64,000 nt of DNA. Source: Pyrus communis. Taxonomy: Eukaryota; Streptophyta; Magnoliopsida; Rosales; Rosaceae. A program made the translations under genes and the position numbers. Location of the stretch: assembly GCF_963583255.1 (NCBI RefSeq), contig NC_084815.1, forward strand, positions 16,229,807 through 16,293,806, written 5' to 3'. Each line of letters begins with the position of its first letter. Positions within the stretch are counted from its first letter, which is position 1. The notes under the pieces are model-generated. The model saw only the letters and a list, made by a program, of their open reading frames with translations, was not told the DNA's origin and searched no databases. Shown here piece after piece: positions 1-12,275 of this stretch.

Positions 1-750
1 ATGTCTTAATGGTAAATGTGGTTCGGCTGTCAGAATGTGGAACTCTAAAACTTACTTGTGAATATCTAATCCTAAAACAACTCGGCGTTCAATGCGTCGA
101 GCCTAGTAATATGTAATACCTTACTTCGCCGAGAAGGCTAATGAGATGACCTCTCCTAATAAGGCATCGAAAATCCTTCTCAACCGATACTTGGATAGAT
201 AACCAGTCGGCCTCGACGCAGTGTTGTTTATCCAAACTGAAGGTGCTTTGCGGTCGGTTGATTCAATGGCAACAGTGCTGTTCCAAACTGAAGATGTGTT
301 GGCGAAAAAAGAAAATAAAAATCTCAAGGTAGTTTAGAGGTTTCGCGTAGAGCGAGAGTTTGCGCAGGGCAATTTGTGTGTTGAATTGTAGGGAGCTCAA
401 ATGTCGCACAGTGTCTTCTATTTATGGCAACGAGCCTGCTTCTGACCGAAGTAGAGATATACTTAGATTAGGATTCCTTAACCCAATCTAATTAAACTTA
501 GACCAATTTTAATCTCTATAGGATTCTGAATCAAACCTTCAAACAAACTAGGTTCATCTCTTAATCCCAAATACTTTAGCTTTGAGGCTCTTTATTATAC
601 CAGGATTCGACTATTTATCCGAAATAATCCTCCTTGTAGCAGGATTTGGCCAACCTTAACAGGGCCAGCCCATGACAAGACTTTAAATAAACACCATTGG
701 GCTGAGAATATTTCTGGGCTCGGCGCAAAATAACATTTTGGGCCCAAACA
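1..750 (-). repeat. 3' LTR of copy A (partial)
   Basis: Bases 1-750 align with 16095-16830 and 28050-28836, the LTRs of copy B. They end at 750 in the conserved cccaaaca (TG start of the LTR read on minus). The LTR start lies left of the window. The purine-rich tract read on minus from about 770 to 751 abuts the LTR as a polypurine tract should. Confidence 0.85.
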
Positions 751-1276
751 TTGCCCTCTCGCTTCTGAGGTATTCGGCCTAAACACCCGGCCAAGCCTCG
801 ACCTTGAAGAAGTGAAATCAAACCTTTAGCATATGTTTAAAAGACAATAAAAAATCTTGATATTCCATTCACTCAGTTGCATTTATGAAGCATGATTGCA
901 CGATCTTATTTCTGTCAGATGCTTTGCCAAACGACGATCCCTCAGCTTATTCGTCTGCATTTAATAATGACTCTTGAATCGTGTAACCGTCGCCACACGC
1001 AAACGTGCATCCTCAATCCATAAGTTCTTCGGACTCTTCACTTGGATTTTTGAATATTCATCATGATTACAAAATCCCCTGGTCGATTCTATCCCCCATT
1101 TTAAAAGACTAAATTATTTAATCTCTTGCCAGTTGCTCTCACAACCCACATTCATTCGATAAATGCTCAACTCACCTTCATTCGATTTTTACACTCTCAA
1201 AATTCTTGAATCTCTTGCCAGTTGCTCTCACAACCCAGAAATCTCAAACCCAGAAAAACCCTCAGAGTCTTAATCA

Positions 1277-4200
1277 ATGACTTCCATCATTTTTATTACC
1301 AAAGACTTCATTGGTCGAAATGCTATCAAGACCCTACGGTTTGAAGGCGATTCAAATGCTACCCACCAAATCTTGGGACCACTTTTCAAAGACATCGTCC
1401 CAAAGGCCATCACCGACATGCTCAAGGTCTTTTGTTGAAACCTTTGCTCCAAGGGTATGATTGTTCGAAGTAGGATTTGGCCAGGCCTCAAGGAGCTTGG
1501 CCTTTAACCCCTGTATCCTGGGTAGCTTGGCTTGAACAAATGGAAAAATTCTTTAGCACAAAATGGAAAAGTCTTGGCACTTATGATGCCATCAAGCTTT
1601 CGACTGTTGAGATTGTTATGGATCGGGAACTTCTTATGGAGCCCTTAAGTTTTTGGTGCTCAGCCACCAACAGAATGGTACTCCCCCTCGGCCTAATTAG
1701 CCCGATTGTGCACGACATATCAGCCATCCTTGGCACTTGTCCATTTGGTTTTCCAGTTGATACCGTCCTTCCTGGGTATCAATTTGACTTAGATCTCAAA
1801 TCTTTATTCGATAAGTGTGTCGTTGAGGCCCTAAAGAAGAAATACCAAGAAGCCCCAAAACAAGAAGTCTAAAAGCTGCACAAGAACTTCTTCAATTATA
1901 ACACTTTCATCCACCACTTTGCTGGCCGAGGGGAAGAAGACCTACGGAAAGGGGAACATGAAGCCTTTATATTCTACTAGTATAACAAATTTATTGTTTG
2001 CACCAAGTCAAATAAATGTTTGATCGAAAAGATGCCAGTGGTCGAAGCCCTGGTCAATGGTCACACGTTAGCTTTTAGTTCGGCCATCCTTACCAACCTC
2101 ATGCGTTGCCTGGCCGAAGCAATCATCACCAAAATTGACCCGCACCAGAACGGCCCAATCTAGGTTTTCCAGCTCTGGCTGTAAGTCTACTTCGCCACCC
2201 TGAGGCTAGAAATCCCTAGCTTTAAGTACACTGAAGCACTAGGTCTCAAACTGGCCTCTACACCAGCTCCTCCTTACTCGGTCGAATAAGTCCTCAAGTA
2301 TTTCTTTGGCCTAGAAGATCTTTCTGACAACAAATTCCTAATCTGCCGTCGTCAGGAGTACTCTTCTTCTATCAAGCTTCCATCATCGGCATGGAATGAG
2401 ACCGAAGATTCCAATCTTTGACAAAACTGGGGGGCGTTCGTGTTAGCTTGCGACCTTTATCTCAGTTGTGATGCTCGACGCTCGAATTGGGAAATTTACC
2501 ACCCCCATTTTACTGCTCGGCAACTTGGCTACCTCCAAGGATGCCATGTGCCTCTTCTTACCTCCCAATCTCTTTTAAGTCAAGAATGTCTCTGTGGTTC
2601 GTCAGAAAAAGAGTATAGAGAGATTGAGCGAGAATTTCAAGAGATGTGCAAGAAATTTTGTCTTAGGCCGAACGTCCTTGAAACTCATAGTGCCCGTACC
2701 TTTGCTGATTGGTGGGACGCATACATCCAAGAATTCTTTGGCACACCGGTCGAATATGTTATCAAAAAACTTTTCGGTGATCGTCCAAGGAAAACTCCCA
2801 CTCCGAAATCCAAAAAAGCGGCCCAAGGTATACGTCTTTTATTTATTTTTATTTCTCACTTAAAACTATCATCCTGATTTGAGTTTATTTTCAGCGGATC
2901 ATCCAATAAAGCGAGTTGACGGGGCCACGACGGCTGCAACAAAAAAGAAGCGTGCTCCTCCAAAGAAAGCTGCAACTATTTAAATTCTCGTAGCCTCTCT
3001 TACTCCAACGGTGGCCACTTTTGTGCCAGTCACACTGAGCAAGCAGCCTCACCCAAAGATTGGAACGGCCAGTAACGTTTCCCCGCCCCAAAAATGCATT
3101 AAAAAAAGGCAAAGAAGGGGGAGCGAAAGATTTTTGTGATCTCAAGTCAAACCACAAGAGCGACTGTTCCTGATGGTTCTCTCCCTTTTCTTGGCTTTGG
3201 CGAAAGGATTGCAAATTCCTCCATTGGATTATGCGACTAATGTTTACCCCGCTCTTCCGGGCATGGTCAAACCAATCATCGCTCCATTAGTTGAGGGTTT
3301 TGCAGCTCCAAGGGTGGTTGTTTCTCCTATTGTTGGTCCAGTCGTTGCTACTATGGGGGAGGCAACCACTCTGGTCGAGAAAAACCTTCCCCCAAATCCA
3401 AAAAAAAAATCAATAGTCGTCGTAGAAGAAAAGGTAGGATCATTTTTGTTAGCAGCTTTCGCTCTCTACTTAACTGGATCTTTCAACTAATGAACATCAT
3501 TTTTCTGTCTAGGAGGACGAGAGCGAATGAGCTTTGCTGGTGAAGTGCCCCCAACCAGCCGAGCTGCCACTTACCATCCCTCGGCAAGTGATCTAAGTGG
3601 CTGGCCAAGTCAACCCTTATGCTGCTGAGACAAAGGTGGGGCATGAAACGGTACCTCCTATCGAAACAGAAGCGATGGCAGAGACGCCAATTCACCTTCA
3701 AGACTAGAATCTCGGCATTCCTCTATAAGAGGTTACTTCGGCCTTTGTAAAAACCTTCATCATCTTTTCATTAACTTTCTGCTTTAGAATTCTAAACCAA
3801 GAGTAAACATTAAAATGCCAGGTGCCTGATCGTTCATTTCATCGACAGTTTTACATGCCGAAAAGGTGTTATTTATATTTCTTGGCCGCCTTAGTGGCCA
3901 TCGAATGTAGATAGCCTCCATCGGTCATGTGAATTAAGAGGCTCTTTTAAACACTAGGCTCGGCCACTAAGTTTTTTGGGTTGGAGCAATGAACCAGAAG
4001 ACATGGTCAAGGTATCCTCTTGGCAGGTCTATCACGACTTCCTTATCTGCTATTCTTTTGGATTATTCTTTACTAACTTCTTCTTTGTGCAGCCTTCATG
4101 GGAAGTCGAGCTCGATGCTTTTCTTTCCAGTTCTTCAGGGATAACCGATCCTTCTGCTACTACAACTAGTCCTTCAACATCGATGGTCGAACCAAATGCC

Positions 4201-4680
4201 CTTGTTAAGCTGCAGGAGCTCTTTTCTCTTTCAGCTTCTCAAATCCTCAGGTGCAAAGGCCTCAACTCAGTAGGAGAATGTTTGAACATCCTTGCAGCTG
4301 ACGACTTACTAAGCAATGAAACTGTCATTCATCTATCTTCTGTCCTGGAATGAACCCGAGAATACTTTGATATCTTCGAGAGAGCTCTTCGGGCAGAAGA
4401 CGACTTTAAGGCTATAATGGTCGCTCAAGAAGCTCTTCGTCCAAAGGTTGAGGCAATAAAGAAGAAGAAAGAACAACTGGTAGACCTCGACCATCAAATT
4501 GCTGAACTCCAAAATCGAAGGTTGGCAGTTGCTTTTGAGCTTGCAAAGGACTTTGAGTCTAGCAAACCTTGTTTGACCAAATACACAGCTAGCATAAAGC
4601 GGATCAAGTAGTTGAAGATGGATAAGAGGACTTGGCAAGCTGAGGTTACAATGGGCAAAATGAGGTAGTTAGAATTGAAG
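1277..4680 (+). pseudogene. Antisense plant-mobile-domain gene of copy A, decayed
   Basis: This gene lies on the strand opposite gag/pol. Translated pieces (1277-1430, 1477-1872, 2440-2827) match the product of copy B and resemble the plant mobile domain (aminotransferase-like) family: an N-terminal FEGDS-x-HQILGP block, a WxxWLExM segment, a REL/F-L-M block and a TKS-K-LIEKMPV-EALV block. The C-terminal part (4090-4690) is a Lys/Glu-rich, probably coiled-coil segment. Three GT..AG introns can be placed at 2828-2894, 3434-3512 and 3747-4092; all three recur at the same places in copy B. Frameshifts and stops (for example near 1437, 1872 and 4353) break it. What the protein does for the element is unknown. 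Related mobile-domain proteins occur in plant transposons and in host silencing factors, so capture of a host or transposon gene is the likely origin. Confidence 0.75.
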
Positions 4681-4799
4681 GCCGCCGCCCCTTAAAGCCT
4701 TCATTCCTTTATCTCCTTAGGATTTTGGTTTTTGTAACCAACTGTTGGAATTCTTTGTAACTTCACTTGTATTCCCTTTTGCAAAGTTAATAAATGAAC

Positions 4800-7150
4800 T
4801 TTTTATTCTCGCATCTCCCAAGTGACTGGATAGTATTTCTTTAAAAATTTCCCATTGATTGGTAGTTTATGAATTAAACCGGTTAGGTCTTTAAGATGGT
4901 ATGCCCCCTTGCTGAGAACTTTGTGGATGATGAACGGTCATTTCCAGTTTAGCGACCATTTTTCGAATTTGGGATCTTTAATTCCTGCTGGTAATATGGT
5001 TTGCCAAACTAGCTCACCTTTGCCAAACATCTTTTTTCAGACCCGTCGATTATATGCTCGTTCAGCGATCTTTTTCTATGCTACCAATAAATTGTAAGCA
5101 TCAAGCCGAGCTTCCTCTAAATCCTCTGACTCTTGCCTCCTGGCTTGATTATATTTGGCATTACTCAAACTACTTTACTCGACTACTTGCAATGAGTTTA
5201 TACTTAGTTTGACTGGTAGTATTGCGTCCTGCCCTTAGGTCAACGCATATGGGGTCGTCCCCATTGCTGATCGGAGTGAAGTTCGATATACCCATAAAGC
5301 CTCGTTTAACTTCAAATACCACATGCCAGGCTTTTCTTTTATCATTTTTCGAGAATGCCTATCAAAACTTTATTACTTGCTTCGGCCTGTCTATTTGCTT
5401 GTGGGTAATATGGTGTGAACTGTTCGAGTCAGATTTTTAGGTTCGCCGTATATTCTTCTAAACCTATCGGTCGTGAAGACTGTGCCATTGTCAATCGATT
5501 CTAGCATGCCGAATCTTGTCACAATATTCTCCTCCACGAAACTACTAACCTCTTTCGAGGTTAACTTGGCGTATGACTTTGTCTCGACTCATTTGGTGAA
5601 ATAATTGGTTGCTACGAGTATCGATGCATGCTTTGCTGATCTGGAAGACGACGTAATTTTACCGATTACGTCCATGACCCATCCTCTGAATGGCTAAGGT
5701 TTGGTGACCAAGTGAAGTAATTCGGTCGAGACTCTTTATATAGGCCCATGAATTTGACATTCTACACATCCTTGTGCGTACTCGATACAATTCTTCAATA
5801 TACTCGGCCAAAAATATTTGTGTTGTCGAAGCAGCCAATGCATATTACGCCCAGATTAATGAGCCCCGCAAATTCCTTCGTGTACTTCTGTAATTGCTTG
5901 GGCAGCCTCTTGCGGGCCTAGGCATAATAACAATAAACCATCCTCAGCTTTCCGGTATAACTCATTCTGATACAACACGTACTTGCGGTCATGTTTGTCA
6001 CTAGGGTTATCAAGATATCACATGATTGACCTTCTCCAGTCGTCTGGTAATTTCTCAACAGCACACACGTCTACAGGATCTTCTCGTTTTAACAATGAAG
6101 GAGAGGATATCATTCATATATGGATCACGTGGTCATGTTGGAGAACTTGTTGATTAACCAAGGCCGGGTGCGATTGTCATACTACAGGTATCGCCTGGCC
6201 TAGCGTGCTCTTTAGGAGTTGTGCTCCGGAGGCTATTTGAGCCAGTTCATGTGCGTCAGTGTTTCTATTGCGGGAGATGTGTTTGAACGTGATACCGTTT
6301 AACGACTCGGCTAAATAGCTGGCAACCATGTGATAGGGTGCCAAAGTACAACTCATGCAATGGAAAGTTCCATTGAGTTGGTTAATCACAAGTTCTGAAT
6401 CATCGAGGACAAGTATGCGGACTGCCTTCAAGTTGTGAAGGACGTTGAGGCCGATAATAAGGGCTTCGTATTCGGCCTGATTATTTGTACAATCAAAATC
6501 AAGCTTGAGAAAGAAATACTAGCGGTGTTGATATGGGGATTGAATGACGATCCTAACGGTAGCTGAGGCTGGAACACTGGAGCCATCAAAATACATCGTC
6601 CAATAATTATCTTGTGTTTCCACCATGCCGATTTCGATGTCAGTGCACCCGAAACCATATGGAGAAGGATGTTGAGCCAAGAAATCGGCTAGTGCTTGCC
6701 CTTTAACGGCTTTCTGTGGCACGTTATTGCAAACTGAATTTAGACAGTGCCATTGTCCATTTTCCAATTCGGCCTTTGACCATTGGTCGAGTAAGCATAT
6801 ACCGAATAACATCGTTTTGGGCGATGACCTGAGTGACGGAAGGGAGCATGTAATACCGGAGTTTAGATTTGGCAAAAAACATAGCCATCCAGAGTTTTTC
6901 TATGGCTGAATAATTGATTTAAGGTGAGTTAAGATTCCGATTGAGATAAAAAATACCATGTTCACGCCTGACGTCGTTGTCTTGTGTAAGGAGGCAACCG
7001 ATGGACTCCTCGGCCGCCAAAATGTATAGATTAAGAGGTTTACTACGTCGAGGCGGTATGAGGACAAGTGGGGTTGTAAGAGAAAACTTGATTTGTGTAA
7101 AAGCCACTTGATGGTCTTCACACCACCCAAACTTGTTTGAATCATTGAGT
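4800..7150 (-). pseudogene. pol remnant of copy A: RT end, RNase H, integrase
   Basis: Read on minus, 7150-6920 encodes the RT/RNase H connection (a KFGWCEDHQVAFTQIK-type block followed by a SLTTPLV block). Bases 6880-6170 encode RNase H (YFDGSS near 6590; an end block with FKHISRNRNTDAHELA near 6250). Bases 5900-4800 encode integrase: a YFTK block near 5590 and a PYYPQAN-like block near 5400 belong to the catalytic core, and 5060-4800 is the C-terminal domain. It is broken by many frameshifts and stops, so it is not functional. This copy retains the integrase core that copy B has lost (about 5370-5860 here). Confidence 0.8.
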
Positions 7151-7166
7151 TCCACTGGGCGTGCCA
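7149..7166 (-). other. Primer binding site of copy A
   Basis: Read on minus, the sequence just inside the LTR starts TGGCACGCCCAGTGGAAC, with the TGG expected for pairing with the CCA end of a tRNA. Copy B has a diverged equivalent at 27678-27695. I could not assign the tRNA with confidence. Confidence 0.6.
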
Positions 7167-7169
7167 AAA

Positions 7170-7508
7170 AGTTGACCCTAAAAACTACCAAGCCTACATG
7201 GCATGCATGCCAAGTAATCAATAGGCTAACTACATCCTTCGGTTGTGTGCGGGGCGTGCCAACTCGTCAGCCGAGGAGTAAAATGTGTTCATGTTGCGTT
7301 GAGCGTGTTGCTAACTTTTTGATCTTGCGACCGTGGTCGAGGAAGGAACATGTCTCGACCTTCGGGTTTAAAAGCCTGAAGACAAGGCTGCTAGTCTTGC
7401 GAAGTTCATGGATCATCGACATCGGGTTTGGTCACGGTGATTATATTGTAAGAGTATAAACACACGGAACTGGCACCAAATTATATGGACACAAGTACTC
7501 AAAAGAGA
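7170..7508 (-). repeat. 5' LTR of copy A, truncated
   Basis: It starts with the same gttgaccctaaaaactacc block as the LTRs at 15741 and 27699 (the terminal T is changed to A). It follows them for about 340 bp to the caaaagaga block, then breaks off at the start of the inverted-repeat element. The rest of the LTR is not found right of that element. Confidence 0.8.
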
Positions 7509-9783
7509 CTAGCCTCTCTGCACGCACTAACGTGTGTGCGAGAGGCATTTTTGCATCACGGGCGCTACGCGCCCCAAAGATGTGTTGTTTTAGATATTCT
7601 TATATTTCTTAAGTGATTATTTTATAAATTGTGTTTGTGTCCATCACAACAATTTCTTATTATTTTCAATTTTTTATTATGTTCAATCATCTAACTTAGT
7701 CTTTTTGCACCTGCCCATTATGTATAAATATGTAGTCTTCTGAAGAAAAAAAAAGCCAAGGCGTTTTTGGATGATCAGATTAATTTAATTATATAATTTT
7801 CAGTTTGACTTTAAGTTTATTGTCTGTTTCATTTATGAATATATTAGCCTCTCCGCACGCACGCATTTTTGCATCACGGGCGCTACGTGCCCCTAAATGT
7901 GTATTACGTTAGTTTTTTTTCATTGTAATTGTCAAGATATATTTTAAATGTATTGTGTAAAGAGGAACTTTTTCGTTACCATGCACATCCTAAAAAATTA
8001 TTCAGTTTTTCGTTTTCACTTTGCGTAAAGTAATGATTTAAATGTTACGCAAAGTGAAAACGAAAAACATAACTTTTTAGGACTTTATCATGTTTACAAA
8101 ATTAAATAGTAAGAAATGTTAAATGTAATTGTGAAGATTTTGCATTAGTTTTTTTCCATTGTAATTGTGAAGATATAATTTAAATGTATTCGGCCTAAAC
8201 ACCCGGCCAAGCCTCGACCTTGAAGAAGTGAAATCAAACCTTTAGCATATGTTTAAAAGACAATAAAAAATCTTGATATTCCATTCACTCAGTTGCATTT
8301 ATGAAGCATGATTGCACGATCTTATTTCTGTCAGATGCTTTGCCAAACGACGATCCCTCAGCTTATTCGTCTGCATTTAATAATGACTCTTGAATCGTGT
8401 AACCGTCGCCACACGCAAACGTGCATCCTCAATCCATAAGTTCTTCGGACTCTTCACTTGGATTTTTGAATATTCATCATGATTACAAAATCCCCTGGTC
8501 GATTCTATCCCCCATTTTAAAAGACTAAATTATTTAATCTCTTGCCAGTTGCTCTCACAACCCACATTCATTCGATAAATGCTCAACTCACCTTCATTCG
8601 ATTTTTACACTCTCAAAATTCTTGAATCTCTTGCCAGTTGCTCTCACAACCCAGAAATCTCAAACCCAGAAAAACCCTCAGAGTCTTAATCAAAGTTCAT
8701 CTTTGCACAATACATCTAAAATATATCTTGATAATTACAATGGAAAAAAAAACTAATGCAAAATCTTCACAATTACATTAACATTTCTTACTATTTAATT
8801 TTGTAAACATGATAACGTCCTAAAAAGTTGTCATGTTTTTCATTTTCACTTTGCGTAACATTTAAATCATTACTTTACGCAAAGTGAAAACGAAAAACTT
8901 AACGACTTTTTAGGACGTGCATGGTAACGAAAAAGTTGACAGACAGTCTAGCAAGAATCAAATAATGCAAGAAAACATTTAACCCATGTTGTTTGACAAT
9001 TGCATAAATAATATTTAAATCAATACTTTATGCAAAGTGAAAACGAAAAACATGATAATTTTTTAGGACATGCATGGTAAAGAAAAAGTTCATCTTTGCA
9101 CAATACATTTAAATTATATCTTCACAATTACAATGGAAAAAAACTAATGCAAAATCTTCACAATTACATTTAACATTTCTTACTATTTAGTTTTGTAAAC
9201 ATGATAAAGTCCTAAAAAGTTATGTTTTTCGTTTTCACTTTGCGTAACATTTAAATCATTACTTTACGCAAAGTGAAAACGAAAAACTGAATAATTTTTT
9301 AGGATGTGCATGATAACGAAAAAGTTCCTCTTTACACAATACATTTAAAATATATCTTGACAATTATAATGAAAAAAAACTAACGCAATACACATTTAGG
9401 GGCACGTAGCGCCCGTGATGCAAAAATGTGTGCGTGCGGAGAGGCTAATATATTCATAAATGAAACAGACAATAAACTTAAAGTCAAACTGAAAATTATA
9501 TAATTAAATTAATCTGATCATCCAAAAACGCCTTGGCTTTTTTTTTCTTCAGAAGACTACATATTTATACATAATGGGCAGGTAGAAAAAGACTAAGTTA
9601 GATGATTGAACATAATAAAAAATTGAAAATAATAAGAAATTGTTGTGATGGACACAAACACAATTTATAAAATAATCATTTAAGAAATATAAGAATATCT
9701 AAAACAACACATCTTTGGGGCGCGTAGCGCCCGTGATGCAAAAATGCCTCTCGCATGCACGTTAGTGCGTGCAGAGAGGCTAG
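7509..9783. mobile_element. Large inverted-repeat (foldback-like) element with hairpin/CTAG ends
   Basis: The left arm (7509-8190) and the right arm (about 8694-9783) are inverted copies of each other. Each terminus is CTAG followed by a hairpin with a stem of about 15 bp (gcctctctgcacgcac at the left). An internal second copy of this terminal motif is at 7850-7905 and, inverted, at 9388-9440. A GC-rich ggcgctacgcgccc hairpin sits beside each. Smaller palindromes of the form cactttgcgtaa...ttacgcaaagtg occur near 8012-8063, 8841-8892 and 9231-9284, and the right arm holds an extra partial duplication (about 8694-8935 versus 9077-9335). No transposase is present. CTAG after a hairpin resembles a Helitron 3' end, but here both ends are such ends in inverted orientation. 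No target duplication was seen. The class is uncertain. Confidence 0.7.
8191..8693 (+). repeat. Captured 503-bp copy of the copy A antisense-gene upstream region
   Basis: By eye this segment is identical to 775-1277 (constant offset 7416). It begins just inside the polypurine tract of copy A and ends at the first base of the antisense gene's ATG, so it holds that gene's promoter and leader but no coding sequence. It forms the loop between the arms of the inverted-repeat element. The left junction shares gtatt with the source. Confidence 0.9.
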
Positions 9784-9981
9784 TTGTTAATAAAGTTGTT
9801 ACCTATTAGGAATCACCATAATTAGCTGGAATGAAGCAAGACTTCTTTGTATACTACATTCCGTGTACAAAGAAAATTCCACATGAGAAATGCCTTAAAG
9901 TTATCCATTCATCTGCAAAGAAACAAAGGAAACCGTTTTGCTTTGCAGTTTGTGTTCTTTCTCACATAACTGCCCACTGCT

Positions 9982-10197
9982 TTACAGTTTCATCCCATGT
10001 TTATCCTTTTGAATATTCCGTTGGAGGAGACTGGTGAGCATGTGGAAGAAGATGGATGATTTCAATCCAACTGGAAACTGAAAGGTGCAAATGTAGTGGG
10101 GGTGAAACTCTTCCGAATTTTTCTCTTCCTCTTCATAGTCTTCGCCATCCTCATTGTCCTCATAATCTTCATACTCATCGCCTGACCGACCATATTC
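9982..10197 (-). pseudogene. Exon-like fragment encoding an acidic C-terminus
   Basis: Read on minus, a consensus acceptor (ttttggcatag) is followed at 10197 by an open frame of about 71 codons ending in TAA at 9982. The product starts with a strongly acidic stretch (EDYEDNEDGEDYEEEEK) and then a hydrophobic tail. No family is recognised and no clear upstream exon was found, so this is most likely a terminal exon of a gene fragment or a decayed gene. Confidence 0.35.
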
Positions 10198-10717
10198 CTA
10201 TGCCAAAACAACAGATATCAATTGTTAAACTAATTATTCCAAAAAATAATAGAGTATCGTGATAAAAAATTTACATACAAAAAGTCAACAGTTGAAGATT
10301 GGAAATCTGGTTACATCTCTATCATATCCCCGCATTCCCTTTTGAAATAAGCAATTACTAATACAGAGTACCTGAAAATCAGCACACAAAAAAAAAAAAA
10401 AAAAAAACTCTAATTTCGATTATGCTGAAGAATTATGAATATGGAGAAAAATCACACAAACAATCCCTACTTTTTATCACAGACTTAATATGCAGTGGCC
10501 TAAAACAAAGCAAAATCTAATCAAGTTCATCAAATTCAATATTAATTATACATCAAAGACACAATCTTTTTGTATCCTAAACCTAAAATACCATACAAAA
10601 ACCATAAATTTTCCGAACTTCCAAGCAGCAATTCAATCTCTCAATTCGTAAACAAATTCTTCCATAAGAGAGTGATGTGGGGTAGTAGGAGGAAGGAGGA
10701 CGCTTCGTGCAAAGAAG

Positions 10718-11215
10718 CTACAAATTAAACTAAGCAAATTAATTTTTTTTTGGTCGAAATTAGCAGAAGACCAAACTTACGCAAAAAAAAAAAAGAAAAA
10801 AAAGAAGAAAAAGAACGGCCTGGCCATTGAAATTGAATTACTTGTCCAAGCCGTTTTGGCCCAGCATACACCATCTTCAAAATACGCACATCGGCTTCGA
10901 ATTGGAAATGGGTGTCCGTTAACATACAAAATAATGAAACTTTATTCGGATGAAGATCTTAAAACACAAAGCAATTTCATATTGTTGAACAGATCGTTAG
11001 TTTAAACCTGTAGCAATTCATAACATTCACAGCTCTTCATCATAAATGAACAACTACAAATTAAACTAAGCAAATTAATTTTTTTTTAGAATTCCGTCGA
11101 AATCAGCAGAAGATCAAAATTATCCAAAAGAAATGAACGGTCTTGGCATTGAAATTGAATTACCTGTCCAAGCATTTTTTGCCTAGCATCCACCATTTTT
11201 AAAATCTGTAAATCA
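10718..11215. repeat. Diverged direct duplication (about 165 bp, two copies)
   Basis: 10718-10880 and about 11048-11215 share ctacaaattaaactaagc, an attgaaattgaattac block, a tgtccaagc block and a caccat block in the same order. The first copy has an extra A-rich insert of about 25 bp near 10782-10806. Function unknown. Confidence 0.65.
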
Positions 11216-11369
11216 ACTCCGAGCTATAATACCTTATCGAAATTGAACAAAAATTGTGCAAAATGAATTGGAAATTTAAGACAATGAAAGTGGACGAAGA
11301 AGAAACATTAAACAGACGATGTGAGAAACGGCTATGTGCAGTTGAGTTTGTTTCTCCTTTTTCTATGAA

Positions 11370-12275
11370 TATTGGGGATTGAGTAAGCCGTCGTGGCCTC
11401 TTGAACGTGCGGTCGGTTGCAGTTTCCATTGTAGCAACTGCTTGTAGAATGTCTTTCATCTTAAGGGTTACAATTTGTTTGAATGGGGGATGTCTTTCAT
11501 CTAACAGTTGTAAAAACATCTCTGAATATTATATTGTGTGTATTACGATTTCAGCCCTATTATAGTTGCGTATTACGATTTTAACCATATTCTATTAAGA
11601 TGATTTTACCCTTTTTTTTTTTTTTTTCCTAAAGTGAGGGCATTCTTGGCATTTTGAATGCTTCACCAAACTGACCTTCTCCCTTTATATATATGGGGAT
11701 TGAGTAAGCCGTCGTGGCCTCTTGAACGTGCGGTCGGTTACAGTTTCCATTGTAGCAACTGCTTGTAGAATGTCTTTCATCTTAAGGGTTACAATTTGTT
11801 TGAATGGGGGATGTCTTTCATCTAACGGTTGTAAAAACATCTCTGAATATTATATTGTGTGTATTACGATTTCAACCCTATTATAATTACGTATTACGAT
11901 TTTAACCATATTCTATTAAGATGATTTTACCTTTTTTTTTTTTTTTCCTAAAGTGAGGGCATTCTTGGCATTTTGAATGCTTCACCAAACTGACCTTCTC
12001 CCTTTATATATATAGATGCTTGTAGAATGTCTTTCATCTTAAGGGTTACAATTTGTTTGAATGGGGGATGTCTTTCATCTAACGGTTGTAAAAACATCTC
12101 TGAATATTATATTGTGTGTATTACGATTTCAACCCTATTATAATTACGTATTACGATTTTAACCATATTCTATTAAGATGATTTTACCTTTTTTTTTTTT
12201 TTCCTAAAGTGAGGGCATTCTTGGCATTTTGAATGCTTCACCAAACTGACCTTCTCCCTTTATATATATAGATAA
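11370..12275. repeat. Tandem repeat, about 320-bp unit, three copies
   Basis: Two nearly full units (about 11372-11692 and 11693-12013) and a third lacking its first 65 bp (12014-12270) are nearly identical. Each ends in a ccctttatatatat motif at 11681, 12000 and 12256, after a T-run. The close similarity points to recent duplication. A 106-residue open frame on minus (11519-11199) enters the first unit; it has no recognised domain. Confidence 0.85.

Larger units (their letters stand above)
1..7508 (-). mobile_element. Tat-like Ty3/gypsy LTR retrotransposon, copy A (internally deleted, left end outside window)
   Basis: On the minus strand the order is truncated 5' LTR (7508-7170), primer binding site, a remnant of RT end/RNase H/integrase (about 7150-4800), an extra gene on the opposite strand (1277-4680), polypurine tract (about 751-770) and the 3' LTR (750 to beyond base 1). 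It aligns along its length with copy B at 15741-28836. Compared with B, everything from gag to the middle of RT is missing, and the deletion junction lies near 7150, directly beside the primer binding site. The Tat lineage call rests on the gag/pol order, the large 3' non-pol region and the antisense extra gene, a trait known in Tat elements such as Grande. The right LTR stops at 7508 where the inverted-repeat element begins, so no target duplication can be read. Confidence 0.85.
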
